From Orthonyx spaldingii (taxonomy: Eukaryota > Chordata > Aves > Passeriformes > Orthonychidae): a DNA stretch of 64,000 nt. The notes below the pieces were generated by a model that was not told where the DNA came from, ran no database searches, and worked only from the letters and a program-made list of their open reading frames with translations. Every line of letters begins with the position of its first letter. Positions within the stretch are counted from its first letter, which is position 1. The stretch spans positions 1,820,988-1,884,987 of the forward strand of contig VZTJ01005907.1 in NCBI GenBank assembly GCA_013397795.1. Reading direction: 5' to 3'. Shown one piece after another: positions 27,201 to 42,200 of this stretch. The translations under genes were made by a program, and so were the position numbers.

Positions 27201-30200
27201 AAAATGTTAGCACTTTCTGGATTTTTTTAATTTTGAAATGTATTATTTAGTTTTTAAAAACTGCAGTTTGTATCCTCACAAAACACTATCTCATCTCATG
27301 GAAGTCTCATATACAGTCTTATATCTGCATAGGTTAATGAGATATAGTATAAAGTTTCTTGCTGAATAAACTAAGAAGAATCTGGCAATAATGAGCCTCT
27401 ACAATTAAATTAATTTTACTGCAACAAGTAATCTTAAGCATTCCGTGCTTCTTTAAGCTGGTTTGCCCCTCACACACATGCTCTGTGCTCAGTAATATGT
27501 GTCTGTTTTGGTCATACCTCCCAACATTTTTTATCTAGTATGGGTGTAACAATTGCTTCTGCAATCTGACGTTCAGAAAATGAAATCAGTATTGATACTA
27601 CAGGGACATTCTGTTGGAGTGTGGCATCCTTTTAATGGCAGTGTAATTTAGACAGATGATGTCCTCAACAAGAGTAGAGGTAGACAGATAAAGCGACAAG
27701 GAATTCTTCATACCTCATAGCTTGACAACACAAGAGCCCGTGATTGGTGAGGGTTTGAGAGTGTTTTAATGACTTACAGTTAAGACTAGAGATGCCACAG
27801 AGTGCTGTGGAATTTAATGTAAAAATTGTAAAAAATGTTTTAAAATTGAGTTTGAGTAGTGGAAATGCAAACAGTGTTCTGCTTCCTGCCTGGATGTCTC
27901 TGCAAGCAGCCTCTGTTACTCTGAGCTATTGATGTGTGTCACAGTAGCAGTCAATTTACTCTGTACTGTAAAGCAATGTATTGTTGGAATAGTTACAGAG
28001 AAATGTAAAGAATTCCTTTCAGGATACTAAAGGATCTAAGCAAATAAATTAATTGCTCAGGTTCATACAAAACCACTGTTGCAGTACTGAAAAATTAATA
28101 GTGTTTTAGAGAGATTCCAAACTCCTCCAACTATTTTCTTTTTATCATGACCAATCAGAAAAAATCTGTTAGACATGCTAACAGAGGGTGCCTAACACCC
28201 ATGGTGGAGGGATGTTGGTCTGAAAGACATTGTATGTGCTGAAATAGGTCCTGCTTTACTTCTGAAAAACAATTTGGAATGATCTTCACTGGACATTGCT
28301 GGTATTGCATCTACTAAATTCTATTTAAGCCATGGCTGCATTTGATTCCTACCTAAAAACAGGAAGTGTTGTATTACCATGTTGTATAGTCTTCTGTTTT
28401 TAAATGATCCGTAAGCCAAATTTAAGTTAAAGTGCTGTAAGCAAAATTCTCACTTTGTTGTGTGAATATAGCTGTATCTCAGATGCAGCCCAGAATATGA
28501 TGGGTATCTTCAATTGCTTTTTTTCCTTTTGTATTACTGTCTTATGCTTGTCTTTAGTACCTGTTTAATTCCCTAATAATGAAAAAGAGTAAACACTCTA
28601 AATAAAAAGAACATATAAAATAAACAAAAATTATCAAGAGGTACATGCTTTTTGCTGTAAGTAATTTTCAGTTACAGATGAGTTTACTTCTTAAGCTGCT
28701 AGAATTCTAAGTGCTACGATGCCAGCCAGCTCCCTAGGTCCACATGGAAAACATGATCATAAGCAGGGAAAACCCAGACTGAAAAATACTGATGTAATCT
28801 CACTCATTGTGATAAGCAAACTGTGTGACAATAATGCTTGCATGAATGGCTTTGTTGTTAAGAACTCAAGAAAGAAGAAATGCTATTTCAGCACTTAACA
28901 GTGTTCTGTGGTCAGCAGACTAAGATATTTATTTTTCTGTTTATCCAATAGTCCATCTAGCAGAGTCTGTGCTAAAGCAGAAAATATTTAAAACAATGTT
29001 ATATAATTTGACATGGCCAGTAAATATGCCTTTAATCTAAACTGAGTCTGATGCCCAATACTCTTGTCTTCCTTGGGGGTAAAGCCTGAATGGAAAGATA
29101 AAGTCCTTCAAATGCACTAGAATTAACTGGGTTGGATGCTGATGAACTAACATGGAAAAAAATTTCCAGAGGAAAACGACCTCCATGGACACTCCTTGGA
29201 GGGCTTCCCTCCAGCACTGAGATGTCTTACTGCCAGCAAAAGTACCACGGCTGCTCTCAGCTTTTTTGACATTTGAAAAGTAAGGGATGCCTGTCTGTCA
29301 GTCATGTAGGATTCAGAGCCGAAGGAAGGAAGTTTCAGTTGAACTTTTGGAAGAGGGTTATGAAATATTTTGTTGCTGAATTAACTGAGCAGATCGTGAG
29401 ATTTGTTGTAGAAGAATCATAGTAGCAAGGGACGGAGAAGGCGATACCATAAGACAGAATGTATTCCAGAGCACGGCTGTTGGGCTGCAGAGGTGAGCAC
29501 AGCTCAGGTTTACATTGCAGATGGCTGCAGTCATCCAGCCTAAAGCAGTCAGAAAATGCAGCTTCTGACAACCCGCCCTGTCTGGCAAACTGGGAGTAGT
29601 CAGAGATACAGAAATACTCCAATATGCAAACAATGAATAACACAGTGACCCAAGAAAACATTGGGTTGTTTGGGGTTTTTTTCCATGTACTAGAGGAGTG
29701 TTCCATCTGGTTACACTATTCTGACCTTAATTGCTGTCCTCCTTTGCTGAAAGACTGGGACTATCCTTAATGCCTTAGAAAAAACCCTTATAGATGTTGG
29801 AGGAAATGGAAGTTTCAAATCATGGTTGTGCAATCAAATATGTGAGGGGAAAGATCATCCATCTGTGACACTTTACATTTTAGAATTCTGAATCATAGAA
29901 TTCAATTCTTGTGATCACTAGCTGGTATTCAGGCCTCCTCCAAGCTTTCTGAAGGACTGAGCTCATAAATAGACACATTTCTAACAACAGCCGGTAGAGG
30001 CAGCTGCTTTGTGCTTCTAGTAACTCAAGTATAGCATTAGCTATGTAGTGCTGTTTTATGAGAAGATGGATAACTGGTTAGGGCTCCTCTAGACCTGTAA
30101 CCAGGATCTCAATTTGACTTCTAATCTGAAAGATGTTTCTGTTTTTCCTCTTGCAAAAATACTTCCTGTAGCATTGGTTAGTCTTTGATACTGCTGGGAT

Positions 30201-33200
30201 ACACAACTCACTCTTGGAATTGGGAGCACATGTTATGCATGCTGAAGACAGGTTAAAAGTGGTGAATCAAAAGCTTTGTTGGCTTTATAAATATATTTAA
30301 AATGCTAGCATGATATTAAGTGAGTTAAACTTTTTTTCTCCATATATCTCATCTCCTTTGTTCAACTTGTGTAATGGAACAAAAAGAAATTTATATTAGT
30401 CTGATTAAACAGCAAGCAGAATTGTTTTCAGCTAAAAAGATTAATGGAACTGAAATTACAAGCTTTTTAACTTGCTGTTAAGAAAACAATACACCATAGC
30501 TTGACTCCCTAACTCAACTTGATCTGCTGTTGCTGGATAATGCAAACAAAAGATGTTGAATTTCTAAACAGTACATTTAATACTGAGAATTGTAGAAATT
30601 GGTAATGCTGTGTTTATTGTCACTTTCTATCCCATAGACACAGTTTGATATTTTTCCACCAAGGAAACCTGAGGTAGAAAATTCAAAAACCAAACTGCAA
30701 TTAAGAAGGACGCCAGAATTGATGTCAATGCTTTCAATTCAAAGCTGAACAATTCAGTACATGTCCAGATGTTAAAATCCCCAGAAGTCTCAGTGTCAAA
30801 GGATTGTACAGGGATTGTACAAGGGTGAAACTTTAATATAGCAACATGGGTGTTTGCAATAGAGGAGGACAAAACGGCAGAACATTGTTCTTATTGTATG
30901 CTAATACTATTCATACATTTTTACCATTATGTCTTAATTTGTTGTTGATCAATAAGGCAAAGGGCGTCAAGACTAAAAGTGTTGTATTTAAGTTACATTA
31001 GAGCGTTCAGTTGTCTAAAGATGGTCTATCTACCCTCTCACCTTTCTGTAAAGAAAATCCATTCTTTTATCTTTTGTATAGGTTGGGAAGGATTCCTTTG
31101 GCAATGATTATGTTGATAATTTGAAGAAGAATGGTATTTCTACAGGTAAAATTTTACTTTAAATAAACATTTTGTATTATTTTTAAACTTTAAAAACTGG
31201 TAGTAGAGGATTTATTATTTTTTTGTCGTATTGGGTATGTTTTGCCATTCAGAACTGTGAATAACTGTTTTGATGCAGCTGGCAGGTATGAATGAATATG
31301 AGAGAGAATGTGGGGACTTCTGAAATCAGCTCTACCACTAAAACTAAAATGTAGTGTTATTACCTCCAAACCTCAGATGATTGCATCAGTGCAAGTCACC
31401 TGAAGATAACTTGCTGTTATGCAATTGTTTAGTCTGGCATTAATGATGATAATGCCTGGTGTGATATTGAAAAATTCAGTCTGATTATTCATTCTCAACT
31501 TCATGTTGTCAGAGGAGGGATGGAGTGGAAATTCAATGGTAAACACAGTACATTTCACCTTTGCTTTGTGAACTGACCCCTGCAGTCATTTTAGAGACTG
31601 CAGCTAATGTTAGCACACATACACACAAAAATCGATGTTAAAAGGCTTTCAGAAAAAGGGAAAATGGAGCATCTGCAATATTCTATTATCTTTGCACCTT
31701 TGTAAAACCAATTCCATCTCTACTGTGCACTGCTTAACTATATGATCATATTTTTGTCTGCACGACTCTTGTCTCCTTTGGAGTGGACAAGGATGGACAG
31801 ATGTAATCACTAAGTGGCAATTCAATATTCTGTTTATCTCTTCTATTTAATGTGCAGCCACAAACTTAATCTACTGCATTATTCAAATCCTGCCTTACAG
31901 ACAAAACTATCAGTATTTTGTGGGCTTTTCTATTATGCTTATCACTTTAGCATCTAAATATTTCATGAATGTATATATAGGTTTATTCATTGTGTATCTT
32001 TCAACTTGGGCAAGAAACCAAGCAAGGATACCATAAGAACAGTGTTTGTTAGTGTACAGTTCTGAATGTATCCAAAGCATGCCTAACTCGTGTCTTTGAT
32101 CATGTAAATAAAGCAATTATAATGCATGGTACTTAATGAAAATGCATATGCCACAAAGAACCTTAATTTTTTCTGATTTAAATGATTGATCTTGCAATCT
32201 TAACATGAATTTTTAAATAGTCTTTATAGCAGCAAAAGAAAAGTGTAGGGAAAAAAACCCCACAAATTCCATCATATTGCAGTTCATTGACACCTAGGTA
32301 GGTCAGTTGAAGAGTTGGAATGTTTAGGTCCAAGGTACCAATTTCTGCTGATTGAGTTAAAAATATCTCAGAATGGTGTTTGATTGTCACCTCCTATGTT
32401 GATGAGCCCTGGAGAAAAATAAGATACACTGCTCGTGAGGCTGGTCCAGGATCCTAGCTTGTATTCCAAGATCTGGAGGCAAGGGTGATTCACGGTACTC
32501 AGAGCTTTTTGCTCAAGATGGTCTTGTTTCAGTCATGGGCTTTTCATCCTGGTTTAATCCTTTTCTAACATATCCCTCTTGTTGTACATAAGGATACTGG
32601 GTACTGGATGAAAATCCTTGGTGTAATGCCAGTTCAGCCAGCTCTCATATCTTGGGTCCTTGTATGGCTTCTTTATGGTGCACTTCTGTTTCCTGCATAG
32701 CAGTATATCCCTTCTCTTTCTAAGTCCAATCTGTTTTGTAATTCTCCCCTTTCCCAGTCCTCTTGTCTTCTACAACCAACCAGCTGCCAGTGGCTCTCAG
32801 ACCATTTAGATCTTTATTGATTTGGTGTTCCTTCTCCCACATTTGAACTGGGCAACTTGCTGCTCATGCTGCAAGAGCATTGAGAGTACAGAAGACACAT
32901 GTTCTCTGCTTTCAGTTCCAGTGTGCAGACAATTCATGGTGAACAGAAGCTGTAATTGCAAGGGAAGTTCTGCTCCGACTCTGGTAACTCTGAGCTAGAC
33001 AAGGGTACCTCCAGGGCAAGTACCTGCAAGACTTCAGCAAAACCAAATGAGCATGATGTAAGGTGTTTTTTCAGCCTTGTTCAAATTGGAGCAGATTGTT
33101 AAACTGGCCACAAAGGCACATCTTGAGAAAGAAGCCCACTTTTGCCCAGCATCAAATCCGTGTTCTAAAATGGAGAGCTCCTTAAACAAAAGGTCACCAG

Positions 33201-36200
33201 AATTTGTCTCAAGTGGAATAGTAGATTTTTCTCAAATCCAATTCTTGGGGAAGAAAAAAGAAACCCTCAGCTTTTTGGTCAGTTTTCTGCTACAGTGCTA
33301 CTGGTTTCTACTACCAGTTTCCTACCATTGGTTAATATTTGACAAATTTGCTGTGAGGTTAAACCGGGTTCTTATAGTAGTAAACATGGAACAATCTTTC
33401 TAACAGACAGTGCTGCCAGTATCATGTTAATTTCTCTGAATAATAATCCAAAGAGGAAATATATAACCCCACCATTGCCTTCACAGCACTTGTTAATATT
33501 GCTGCTGAAATGCAAATCTATACAGAATGAGATGCTGGTTTGTTTTAGTATTTTTGTTTTTCTTTAGCCTTGACTCTATTGTTTCATTGGATAAAAGAAA
33601 TACTTCCAAGTAGGAGTAGAGTGCCTGAGAAGGCTGTATAAATAACATGCTTTCTCTAAAGCAGAGATGTAGCCAAATTAAAGAATGTTGGACTCGTATT
33701 TCTGTTTTGTGGGTGTAAATTAACACTTTTTGTTGTTGTTAGCTTCTCTGGCATTGTTGCACATGAAAGAGTAATTAGCATTTTTAAATTGCTGGAGGTT
33801 ATGGGTTCATTTTAGATTTAATTCAATTAAACTGCATCACATGCTATTGGTTGAAAGTAATGTATTGAACTAGTGCATGCTCTAACTTTTCCCTTTCTTA
33901 GCATTTGTAGGTCAAACTACAGACGCTGCTACTGGAACTGCTTCAATAATTGTCAACAGTGAAGGTACATATTTCTGCTCTGAATTGTCCTCTTTGTTCT
34001 GCCTTTACAGCCATAAAAGAAACCTTTGCCTTGTCACTGTTAATTGGGGAAATTTTTTTCAACATTTTTCATTTTTTTCATGCTTTTATTCACACTTTAT
34101 TGCAATTCTGTTAATTGCAGGCAATGCAGGATTAGGTGCCTAAAAGCAGCAGAATCAGGTGCTTAAATTAGCAGTGTGATAGCCATAATTCAATCAGCCA
34201 GCTGATCGATCTAGTTTTACGTTTTGTGAACACACAGTGTATTAGAAAGTTAAAGCTCTCCTTTTCCACTACAACTTATCCAGCATTTTTTCTATAGATT
34301 CATTTAGGTTGAAATAGACCTTTTAAGATCACGGAGTCCAACCATTAAGCCAGCACTGCCAAATATACCACTAAACCATCTACCTAAGTGCCACATGTAT
34401 ATGTCTTTTCAATACCTCTAGGGTTGGTGACTCAACTGTTTCCCTGTGCATCCTATTCCAGTGCTTGACAACCCTTTTAGTGAAGAAATTTTTCCTAATA
34501 TCCAATCTAAGTCTCACCTGGTATAACTTGAGGCCATTTCCTCTGGTCCTATGAGGGAAGGGTTTGCCTCCTCAGGACACCAAGTGAGTCATTACGCCTC
34601 TAATCATGAAAAGGAATTGTCCTCAGTGTAGAAATATTTATGTTGATCTTGTAATTTTACCACAAATCTTGATTCCAAGTTGCATCTGCAGTGATGAGTA
34701 CACAGTGAAATGGCATATCTTTTTTCTTTGTTAGTTTTCCTTAGTCTGTGCCTTCGCTCTTTTAGCAGGGGAAGAAATAAAGATTTGGCTTCTTTTCATA
34801 TTATTTTTCAAGACTGCTAAACTGTCCTCAGAAAATTTTATATCTTTTCCTCAAGCATAATTTAATCAGCCAGCTGATCTACGTAGTTTTATATTTTCCT
34901 GAACACCCAGTATGTTAGAAGGTTAAAGCTCTCCTTTCCTACTAGAACTTACCCATCACTGTTGCTATGGAATCATTCAGGTTGATAAAGACCTGTAAGA
35001 CCATTGAGTCCAACCATTTCCCGAGCACTGCCAACTCTACCACTAAACCATATACTTAAGTGCCACCTCTACATGTCTTTTCAAGCTATTTCCTCAAGCT
35101 ATTGAGAGCCCTTAAAAGAAGCTTGTCTGGATCAAAATATAGTGCTCAGGACTGATAATGTTTATGCAAACATAACAAATTAAGTGTGATTGGATTAGTT
35201 CACTTTTGGAGTTGCTAAGAGGCTTCATTTGAACAGTTACCACAGCTTAGCTGACACATCAACTTAACAAGCTTCTATGTAACCTGATGGTAGCACATTG
35301 GGCTACAGCTCAAAATGGGAAAGGAAACATAACTATTTACTCACGCAGCAAAACTGGGAAGGAACTGTGACTAAAGGCAAGCCTACACAGGAATATTCAG
35401 GAAAATTAGGCAAATTAGTTGGAGATGTGAGTTTAATTTTCCCTAAGTAAGATTAATCCAAGCCTTGCATGACAGCTCTAATTCAGAAATAAGGTAATGC
35501 TAATACATTGGATAACGTGGATACCTGCCTGTTAACTTCCACCTCCTTTTCTTGGTTTGGATCAGCAGGCAGATTACACAGCAACTCTTGACACTCATTT
35601 CTTATGCTGCCTACAGTCACTATGGCCATTGTAAGTAGGAGGGACAATGGGAATCCAGTAGCACTCCTGGGCCTCACTATTTTGTAAATGTTTTGCACTG
35701 GGCTTACTGTCTGGAGTAGTTGAATAAGAACCAGTCTTATTATTTCCCAATTCATATGCAGGACCAACTAAGATAAAAACAGTCTAAACTTGAATGAACA
35801 GGTGATGACCTGTTAAAATTCTAACATCATTAATTTTTCTGAAGGATAAGGAACAAAACAATCTTGTGGATGTAAAACTGTTATAAGCACCAGAAAAGGG
35901 AAAGGGAATTTTCAGGGCCATGAGGTTCACAGTGGGCTATCTTACGTGTTAGTGTCAGTGTGAAGGGTATATGACAGGCTTGTGATTCACATAGAGACAT
36001 GAATAATGCATAATATCATGTAGTTTGTGCCTCTGAGTAACTGAAAAATCATATGCTAAGTTAGCACTGGCCTCAAATTAAACTTAAAATCTAGTAGAAG
36101 AGTAAACCTGGTCAGAACTATGCTCTAAAGCAAACAGATGCACAGAATTGGTAATGGTTCTCGTTGTTACTTCTCTCAAAAACCATCTGGCGCCTGAATT

Positions 36201-39200
36201 GAGTAAATTGCAGTAAAATAGCAGTACTTATGTGCTTTGCTGTTGCAAGAGACATTTTCTTTTTTTTTTTCTGTAGAAACCTGGCTGATTTGACCTAAAC
36301 AGGCTTTACAGCAGTTTTCAAAGGGCTTGTCTACACATGCATGTTTTACTGCAGTGGCTGTGCTGGCATAGCTGAAACACCACAGCACTCAATGGACTGA
36401 TGTAAAATAGTTTCTGCTGGTTCAAATTATACCTGAAAGGGAAGCATTTGAAGCTGGGGTTGGTGATGGTGTTTTGTGTTAAGATGAGAGACAAATAAAA
36501 AACATAGCCATCATCTCTTTAAATTGACAAGTTTTCATTGCCGTATTGCTACACACCTAACCTACCCTTCTTACCAACTCTTTACAAGTACTGATACTTG
36601 GGGAAAATACCATCTCAAACCAACTGAGAAAAATCACAGGGAGAAGTAGGAGATATGCAAGTAGAGGGTGCATGAGACTGTGATGTATGAGTGAAGGCAG
36701 AGCAAAAGAAAGCTGTGGAGATCACAGACAAGGCTCTGCAGTGAATCTTCTCTGATGTTACCTCTGTCTGTCTAGCTGGCACTGCAGAATTTCTAGGAAG
36801 TTTTTGACTGGTTACTGAATTGCATAAGTATAACTCATCTACTATTGTAATTAGCAGAGTGCTAAAAAATTGAAAATTATCAGGCACATTTGATACTCTC
36901 GAAGTTGACTATATTCTGGGGCAATACAGTATAGTTTCAATAAAAGATAGAGAGGTTAAATCTCTGCTTTAATGCAAAATGGTGGAGAGATGTTTAACGA
37001 GTTTATAGAGCTGCACTGAAAAATCTGCAGCCTGGAGATGCTGTGAAGGTTCCCTCTGGGCTGGTCTCAGAAATCTGTGCAGAAATATTTCTGGGACCTT
37101 GTGTTCCTTCCAGTTGTTCTCTTTTATGCTACTGTCTTTTCAGAAAGTTTTGGTTTGACTAAACACAAGCTTCAGTATACCAGGACCCTGTACACTTCAA
37201 ATCTGTACTTTCTTTCTTAAGGATAAAAGCTGGTACATCCAGCTGCTTTTCTTAACGCATTTTCTTCGAGGAGCATCACACCACTTTGAACCCCAGGTTT
37301 TGTTTCCTCTTTCAGTCTGCCTTCTTGCCACTAGCTGTGTCACTTAGCACACTTTGTGCTAGCAATGTGGTATTGGATGGTAAGAGTTCCACAAAGTGAT
37401 GATGTGTGTTGTACTTTTACACACACTTGTAGGGAGGGGAAAACCCTCTTCGTGGATAATTTTTTACATGATTACCTCTGAAGGTTATTGCAGCTTTGTC
37501 CATATCTGGTACTGACTGTTGATGGTGCCATTATGTTGGCCTAACCGGGCTTGAGGTTTGAACAAGTCCAACAACTTTCATATTCATAGTAAAAATTCAG
37601 TGGAGGCACAACAGAGATTGGCAAGTCATGATTAAAATTCTCTTGATTATTGCAAGTTAGGACTTAGAGCTCACCTACACAGAACACCGCAAGATAGTCC
37701 TCACTTGAGACAGGCATTGTGCTGACTTTACGATAAAGTTATTAATCATTCATGAATAGTGAATAGACATTATTTTGTAAGTTGAGTGTACCTTCAGTAC
37801 CAAAGCTCTACTAGTAAAACAACATTCAAAATATATATTTAGGTAAGGCTAAGTAAACAAGGAAAACTTAGAATACATATGCCGGCTTGTTTGTATTATT
37901 ATACTTTCCATAGAGGAAAATCTTTGGTTTGAACCTTCAGGTTTATGAAGAAATGTCACCTGAATTTTAGAGAGTTTCTACATAGTGACTTTCTTCATGA
38001 ACTTGTATGTTTTGTGTGCAAGACTCTTCAATACTTCTATCAAGTGGCTGCCTAGAAATTATAATACTATAATACACCCAAAACTCACTCTCATGTTCAT
38101 GAACTGTGTGATTTGGCAGCACATGTTTTTCTTGTAACGTTCTTTTCTGGTCACAAATATAATTTTGTTCTGTATGAATTATTATGCACGAGCTCTACTG
38201 CTATTGTTACAATTACATTGTTTGATCTGTCTGATACTTTGATGAATTCTAAGCACTACTGATGGTTTTTAGGCTTGTCGTCTAGTTTTAAAGAGTGATA
38301 TTTATTGCACTGTGGTGTTTACTGGTTTGACATTTGATTTTTCCACTGGCACTTCTCATCTGGTGTCATGTATATGATGGCCCTTGTGAAAAAAAGTCTG
38401 GCTTGAGTTATCCATCTTTCTAAGAAGTGGCAGTAGCAGTTTTCGAAGCCCAACGTAGGACAGTATTTATGCATGCAGCATTCATCCTGACTGGACCCAA
38501 TCCCCATCTGGTGTAAGCTTATGCAAGCTTATCAGTTTCATTTAGCTATTACAGCTTATAACAAGTGTGAATGTGGCCCTTAATATTCTAGCTGATGTCT
38601 GCAAAACTCAAAAGTTATATAGATGTTCCCATCAAAATTGATATTTTTAGTCTAAAAAAAGAGATTTTAGAATTAATGCAAGTAATGCAGTAAATATATC
38701 GTTCTCATTCTTGGTGTGGGTAACGTTTTACCTCAGCTGAGTAGTTTTAAAAGTTAGGTCTGCACCTTAAGGCTTCACCTAGGGTTAACAGAGGTACATG
38801 GACCTTTCTGGACAATAGTTTATCTCCTCCTCAAACAGATACCTAAGATATGTAAGACTAAAAAAACCTCTGAAAATATTTGTCTCTTCTCCTTGTTGAA
38901 GGAACGTAGAAAAACAAGTTTTAGAAATTAGTTTTCTTAGACTTTTCTAGTGTGTAGGATTTTTTTTAAACTTAAAAAATTAGTTCATGTTGGACAAGAT
39001 GAATCTCACCCCTCTTTGCCATCTGTCTTTAACTCTGTTGTCCCTGATGCTGAATTCCCATCTGATTTCCCTGGCAAGAAATAACTGCTTTCAAGAAAAT
39101 GGTTGCTGTTAATAAAAATTTTGTATTGTGAGTGTACGGGTCCAGATTCTGTCTTCATGCACCCTGGTGCAAGTTTGTAGTGACTGCTTTCATTAAGTAA

Positions 39201-42200
39201 GTGTGGTATATATAGCTAAGAACAGGATGGGGGGTTTTTCCCTCCAGCTTGGGTTTAGTCCATCTGGACTGTTGCACCACAGTAGGTACTGCATTTCCTT
39301 GCCAGGTTTGAAAGCAGACTCTAAGTCTCTGACCTTTCGTAGTTACCAAGAAAAGCTTCAGACTGTCATCCAGTGTAGCATGGTCTACCTTGAATTTGCA
39401 CATATGGGTTTAAGCAAACAGCCCTCCTTACTGCCTTGGACCATTAGCTCTAAAGTCTAATAATAATATACATGTCAGTACAGCTAAATAGTTCAGCAAG
39501 ATAATGCAGCAAGACATGTGGATAGGCTCTGAGATTCTAGGAAGCACAGAGGCCAGGCAGAAATGAAAGAGATTCTTGTTCCACTGATTCCCTGTCTTTT
39601 ACTGCTTGCACTGCTGCACCCTAAAGCTATCAAAATATATGCTTGGCAAAATAGGTATGATTTGCCTTTGAATATTTCCTCAACAGGATTCAGATATCTT
39701 TGGTAACATTTACTTGTTGCAGAAGGTTTTTTGTTTTCTTTTCTTTTGTTTTTTATCCAAGATGCCCATCATTGTCTGTTGAAAAGCAGGGCGTTGGCTT
39801 TAAGTGCTGAGGTTTTGCTTTTCATACGCAGCTGTTCTGTACCACACCATTGACAGCAGAATTGCTTTGGAAAGCTTGGGTCCCTCCCTCTGAGATCACT
39901 ATATTATTCTTTCCATTGTCCTGCTTTCTTTTCAGAACGTATTTAGGGAGAGAAGCTTTGCACGTTCTTAGTCAAAGGACTTTGAAGTCACATTCAACAA
40001 AAATAATGTATTTAAAAACATAAATATTTATTTGCAGAGTAATTCAGTTCATTACAGAATTGGTAGCCTTTAATGATTGGCAGTCCTTAAAGGAATCTTC
40101 AGCGGGGGCGGGCTGAGTCTGTAAATCAAGGAACAACTGACTTATTGAAGTTAATACCTGAGTGATTAATAATAAATTTTAATTTGAAGGCACCCATGCC
40201 TGAAGGCCTCTAAGTGTTGTAACAGAGATTAAAAAAAGAAAGAAGCTGCAATGAAAGAAGGTGAATTGTGTGTCTGAAGAAAAACAAAAGGGTATTTGGA
40301 ACCTACATAAATGAACCTCACCTAACTAAAACAAACTACAAGAAAAAAAGGATCTTAGATGTGCTTGGAGACACTACCGTGCTTCCACACGCGTAGCTTT
40401 GCTTAGACCATTCTCCTGGCCAGCTCTAAGAGCAGAAGAAGCTGTTGCCCACCTTCTTTACTGACTTCTGATAAAGCTTTCGTTAGACACAGGCATCACC
40501 TTTCTGGGCTTTGGTGACAAACTGGTTCTGGTTTTCATGGCAGGTAGGAGCCCTAACTTGAAATTTCTCAGGTAAATGGTGCAAGCCTGCTTTTCTGAAA
40601 TCTAAAGAATATGCATAATTTTCTTAACTGTGTGAAATACTTTTTGTTCCTAGTTGATAGGAAAATTAAAATTTTTATGCCATTTTTGGTATATGAATTC
40701 AGTAATCACATTGATTCTTTTCTCTTCCAAATGCTACTGGAATATTTTAGGAAGATGCAAATATCACCCTCAGCATGTATCCGCCATCTCCACTGTGACT
40801 AGTACAGTGCTTCTTTAGAGTTCACAGAAAACACCAAAATCAGACTGGGGAATGCCCATACATGATTTTTCCCAAAGGAATATATATTGCATTTGTTGTG
40901 CAGTGTTCATTAGTACATTGATCTTTTTGATTATCCTCTGACATATTTTTATATTTGAAAATGTCAACAATGCATACAATTGGAATGGGTTTTTTTGGAA
41001 AGTAAATTGAAATACTCATCTGAAATGTATTGTAAAAAAATGCAAGGAATTGTTTTACATACTTCATTGCCAAAGTTAAAGTAAAAAATACAATATCTTC
41101 TCTTTAGGACAGAATGTTATTGTCATAGTCCCAGGAGCCAACCTGTTTTTAAATTTTGAAGACCTGAAGAGGGCTTCTGATGTCATCTGTAAAGCCAAAG
41201 TGGTTGTTTGCCAGCTAGAAATAACCCCTGCTGTTTCTCTTGAAGCTCTGAAAATGGCACGTGCCAGTGGAGGTAATTTAACATAAGCCATTCTCTCTCT
41301 TTCATTTGTGCTACATGAAAAATACTCTTTATCCTGCTTTCTAAATAAAGATCCTGTAGTCTATTCTGGTTTCTGTCATAATAGTTTTATTTAGAATTGA
41401 AACAATAGCCAACAAATTCATGCTATGCTAATGAAAACTGAATTCACTTTAAAAATTTTGCAGAGTTAACCCTGAATAGCAAATCAACTCATACCCTTGT
41501 AATCTCCCTGTATATGTCTGGTGCTGCATTTCCTCCTATTTTCATGCTGTGACTAAATGCAGTTTAATTTTGGTGGGTCAGGAGCTATGGGCCTGACTCT
41601 GCCATGATTCCAGAGCAGAACAGGCATAATGAATGCAAGTCAGTAAAGTTCCACACACAGGAAAGTGAATGAAATGACCTCCAAACCAATGCCCTTGTTC
41701 TCCAAGCATAGCAGTAGGTATGGCTGTGGTTTTTTATATAGTAGTTGACATCCTTAAAAAAAAAAAAAAAAAAGGCAAGCTTTTTCTTTTTAACTAAAAT
41801 TCTTAGAGTGTGACTGGGCATGATGCCATTGCATAGACACAGTCATGGTCTGTGAAATTATTAGAAAATGGTTACTGTACTGTACTTTTAAATGTAGGGC
41901 ATTGTTCCTTCAGTGTAGCATATACATAGATGAAAGCTGACATTTTGCTTGAGCAGGATGGGGTTTCATTACCAACATAATGTTTTTGTTGTTTAAGTGT
42001 CTGTAATGCTTTCAGTTACTCAAGCACAATTACCACAGTATTTGAACACTAAGTAAATAATTATGCAAGAGAGGCATCTATATGAGATTAAAAAAATGTT
42101 TTTCCCTTCTATCCAGAAGATCAGACTGGGAGGGCACAGCTCACAGCATAGTCAGTCACACAGCAGATGAGGGATGGACCTGGGATCAGAACTAACTAGT

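Larger units (their letters stand above)
33965..41107 (+). other. RBKS: RBKS intron 4 (7.1 kb)
   Basis: GTACAT...CTTTAG ends. It contains two CR1 fragments within a 229-bp repeat pair (34184-35084). The rest is AT-rich without recognisable genes. ORFs at 36615-36887 and 39203-39460 have no family features. Confidence 0.85.

Noticed and set aside
29335..29706. 123-codon minus-strand ORF in RBKS intron 2
   Set aside because: No recognisable domain, no coding context and no splice sites tied to it. Its length is within what chance gives in 64 kb.
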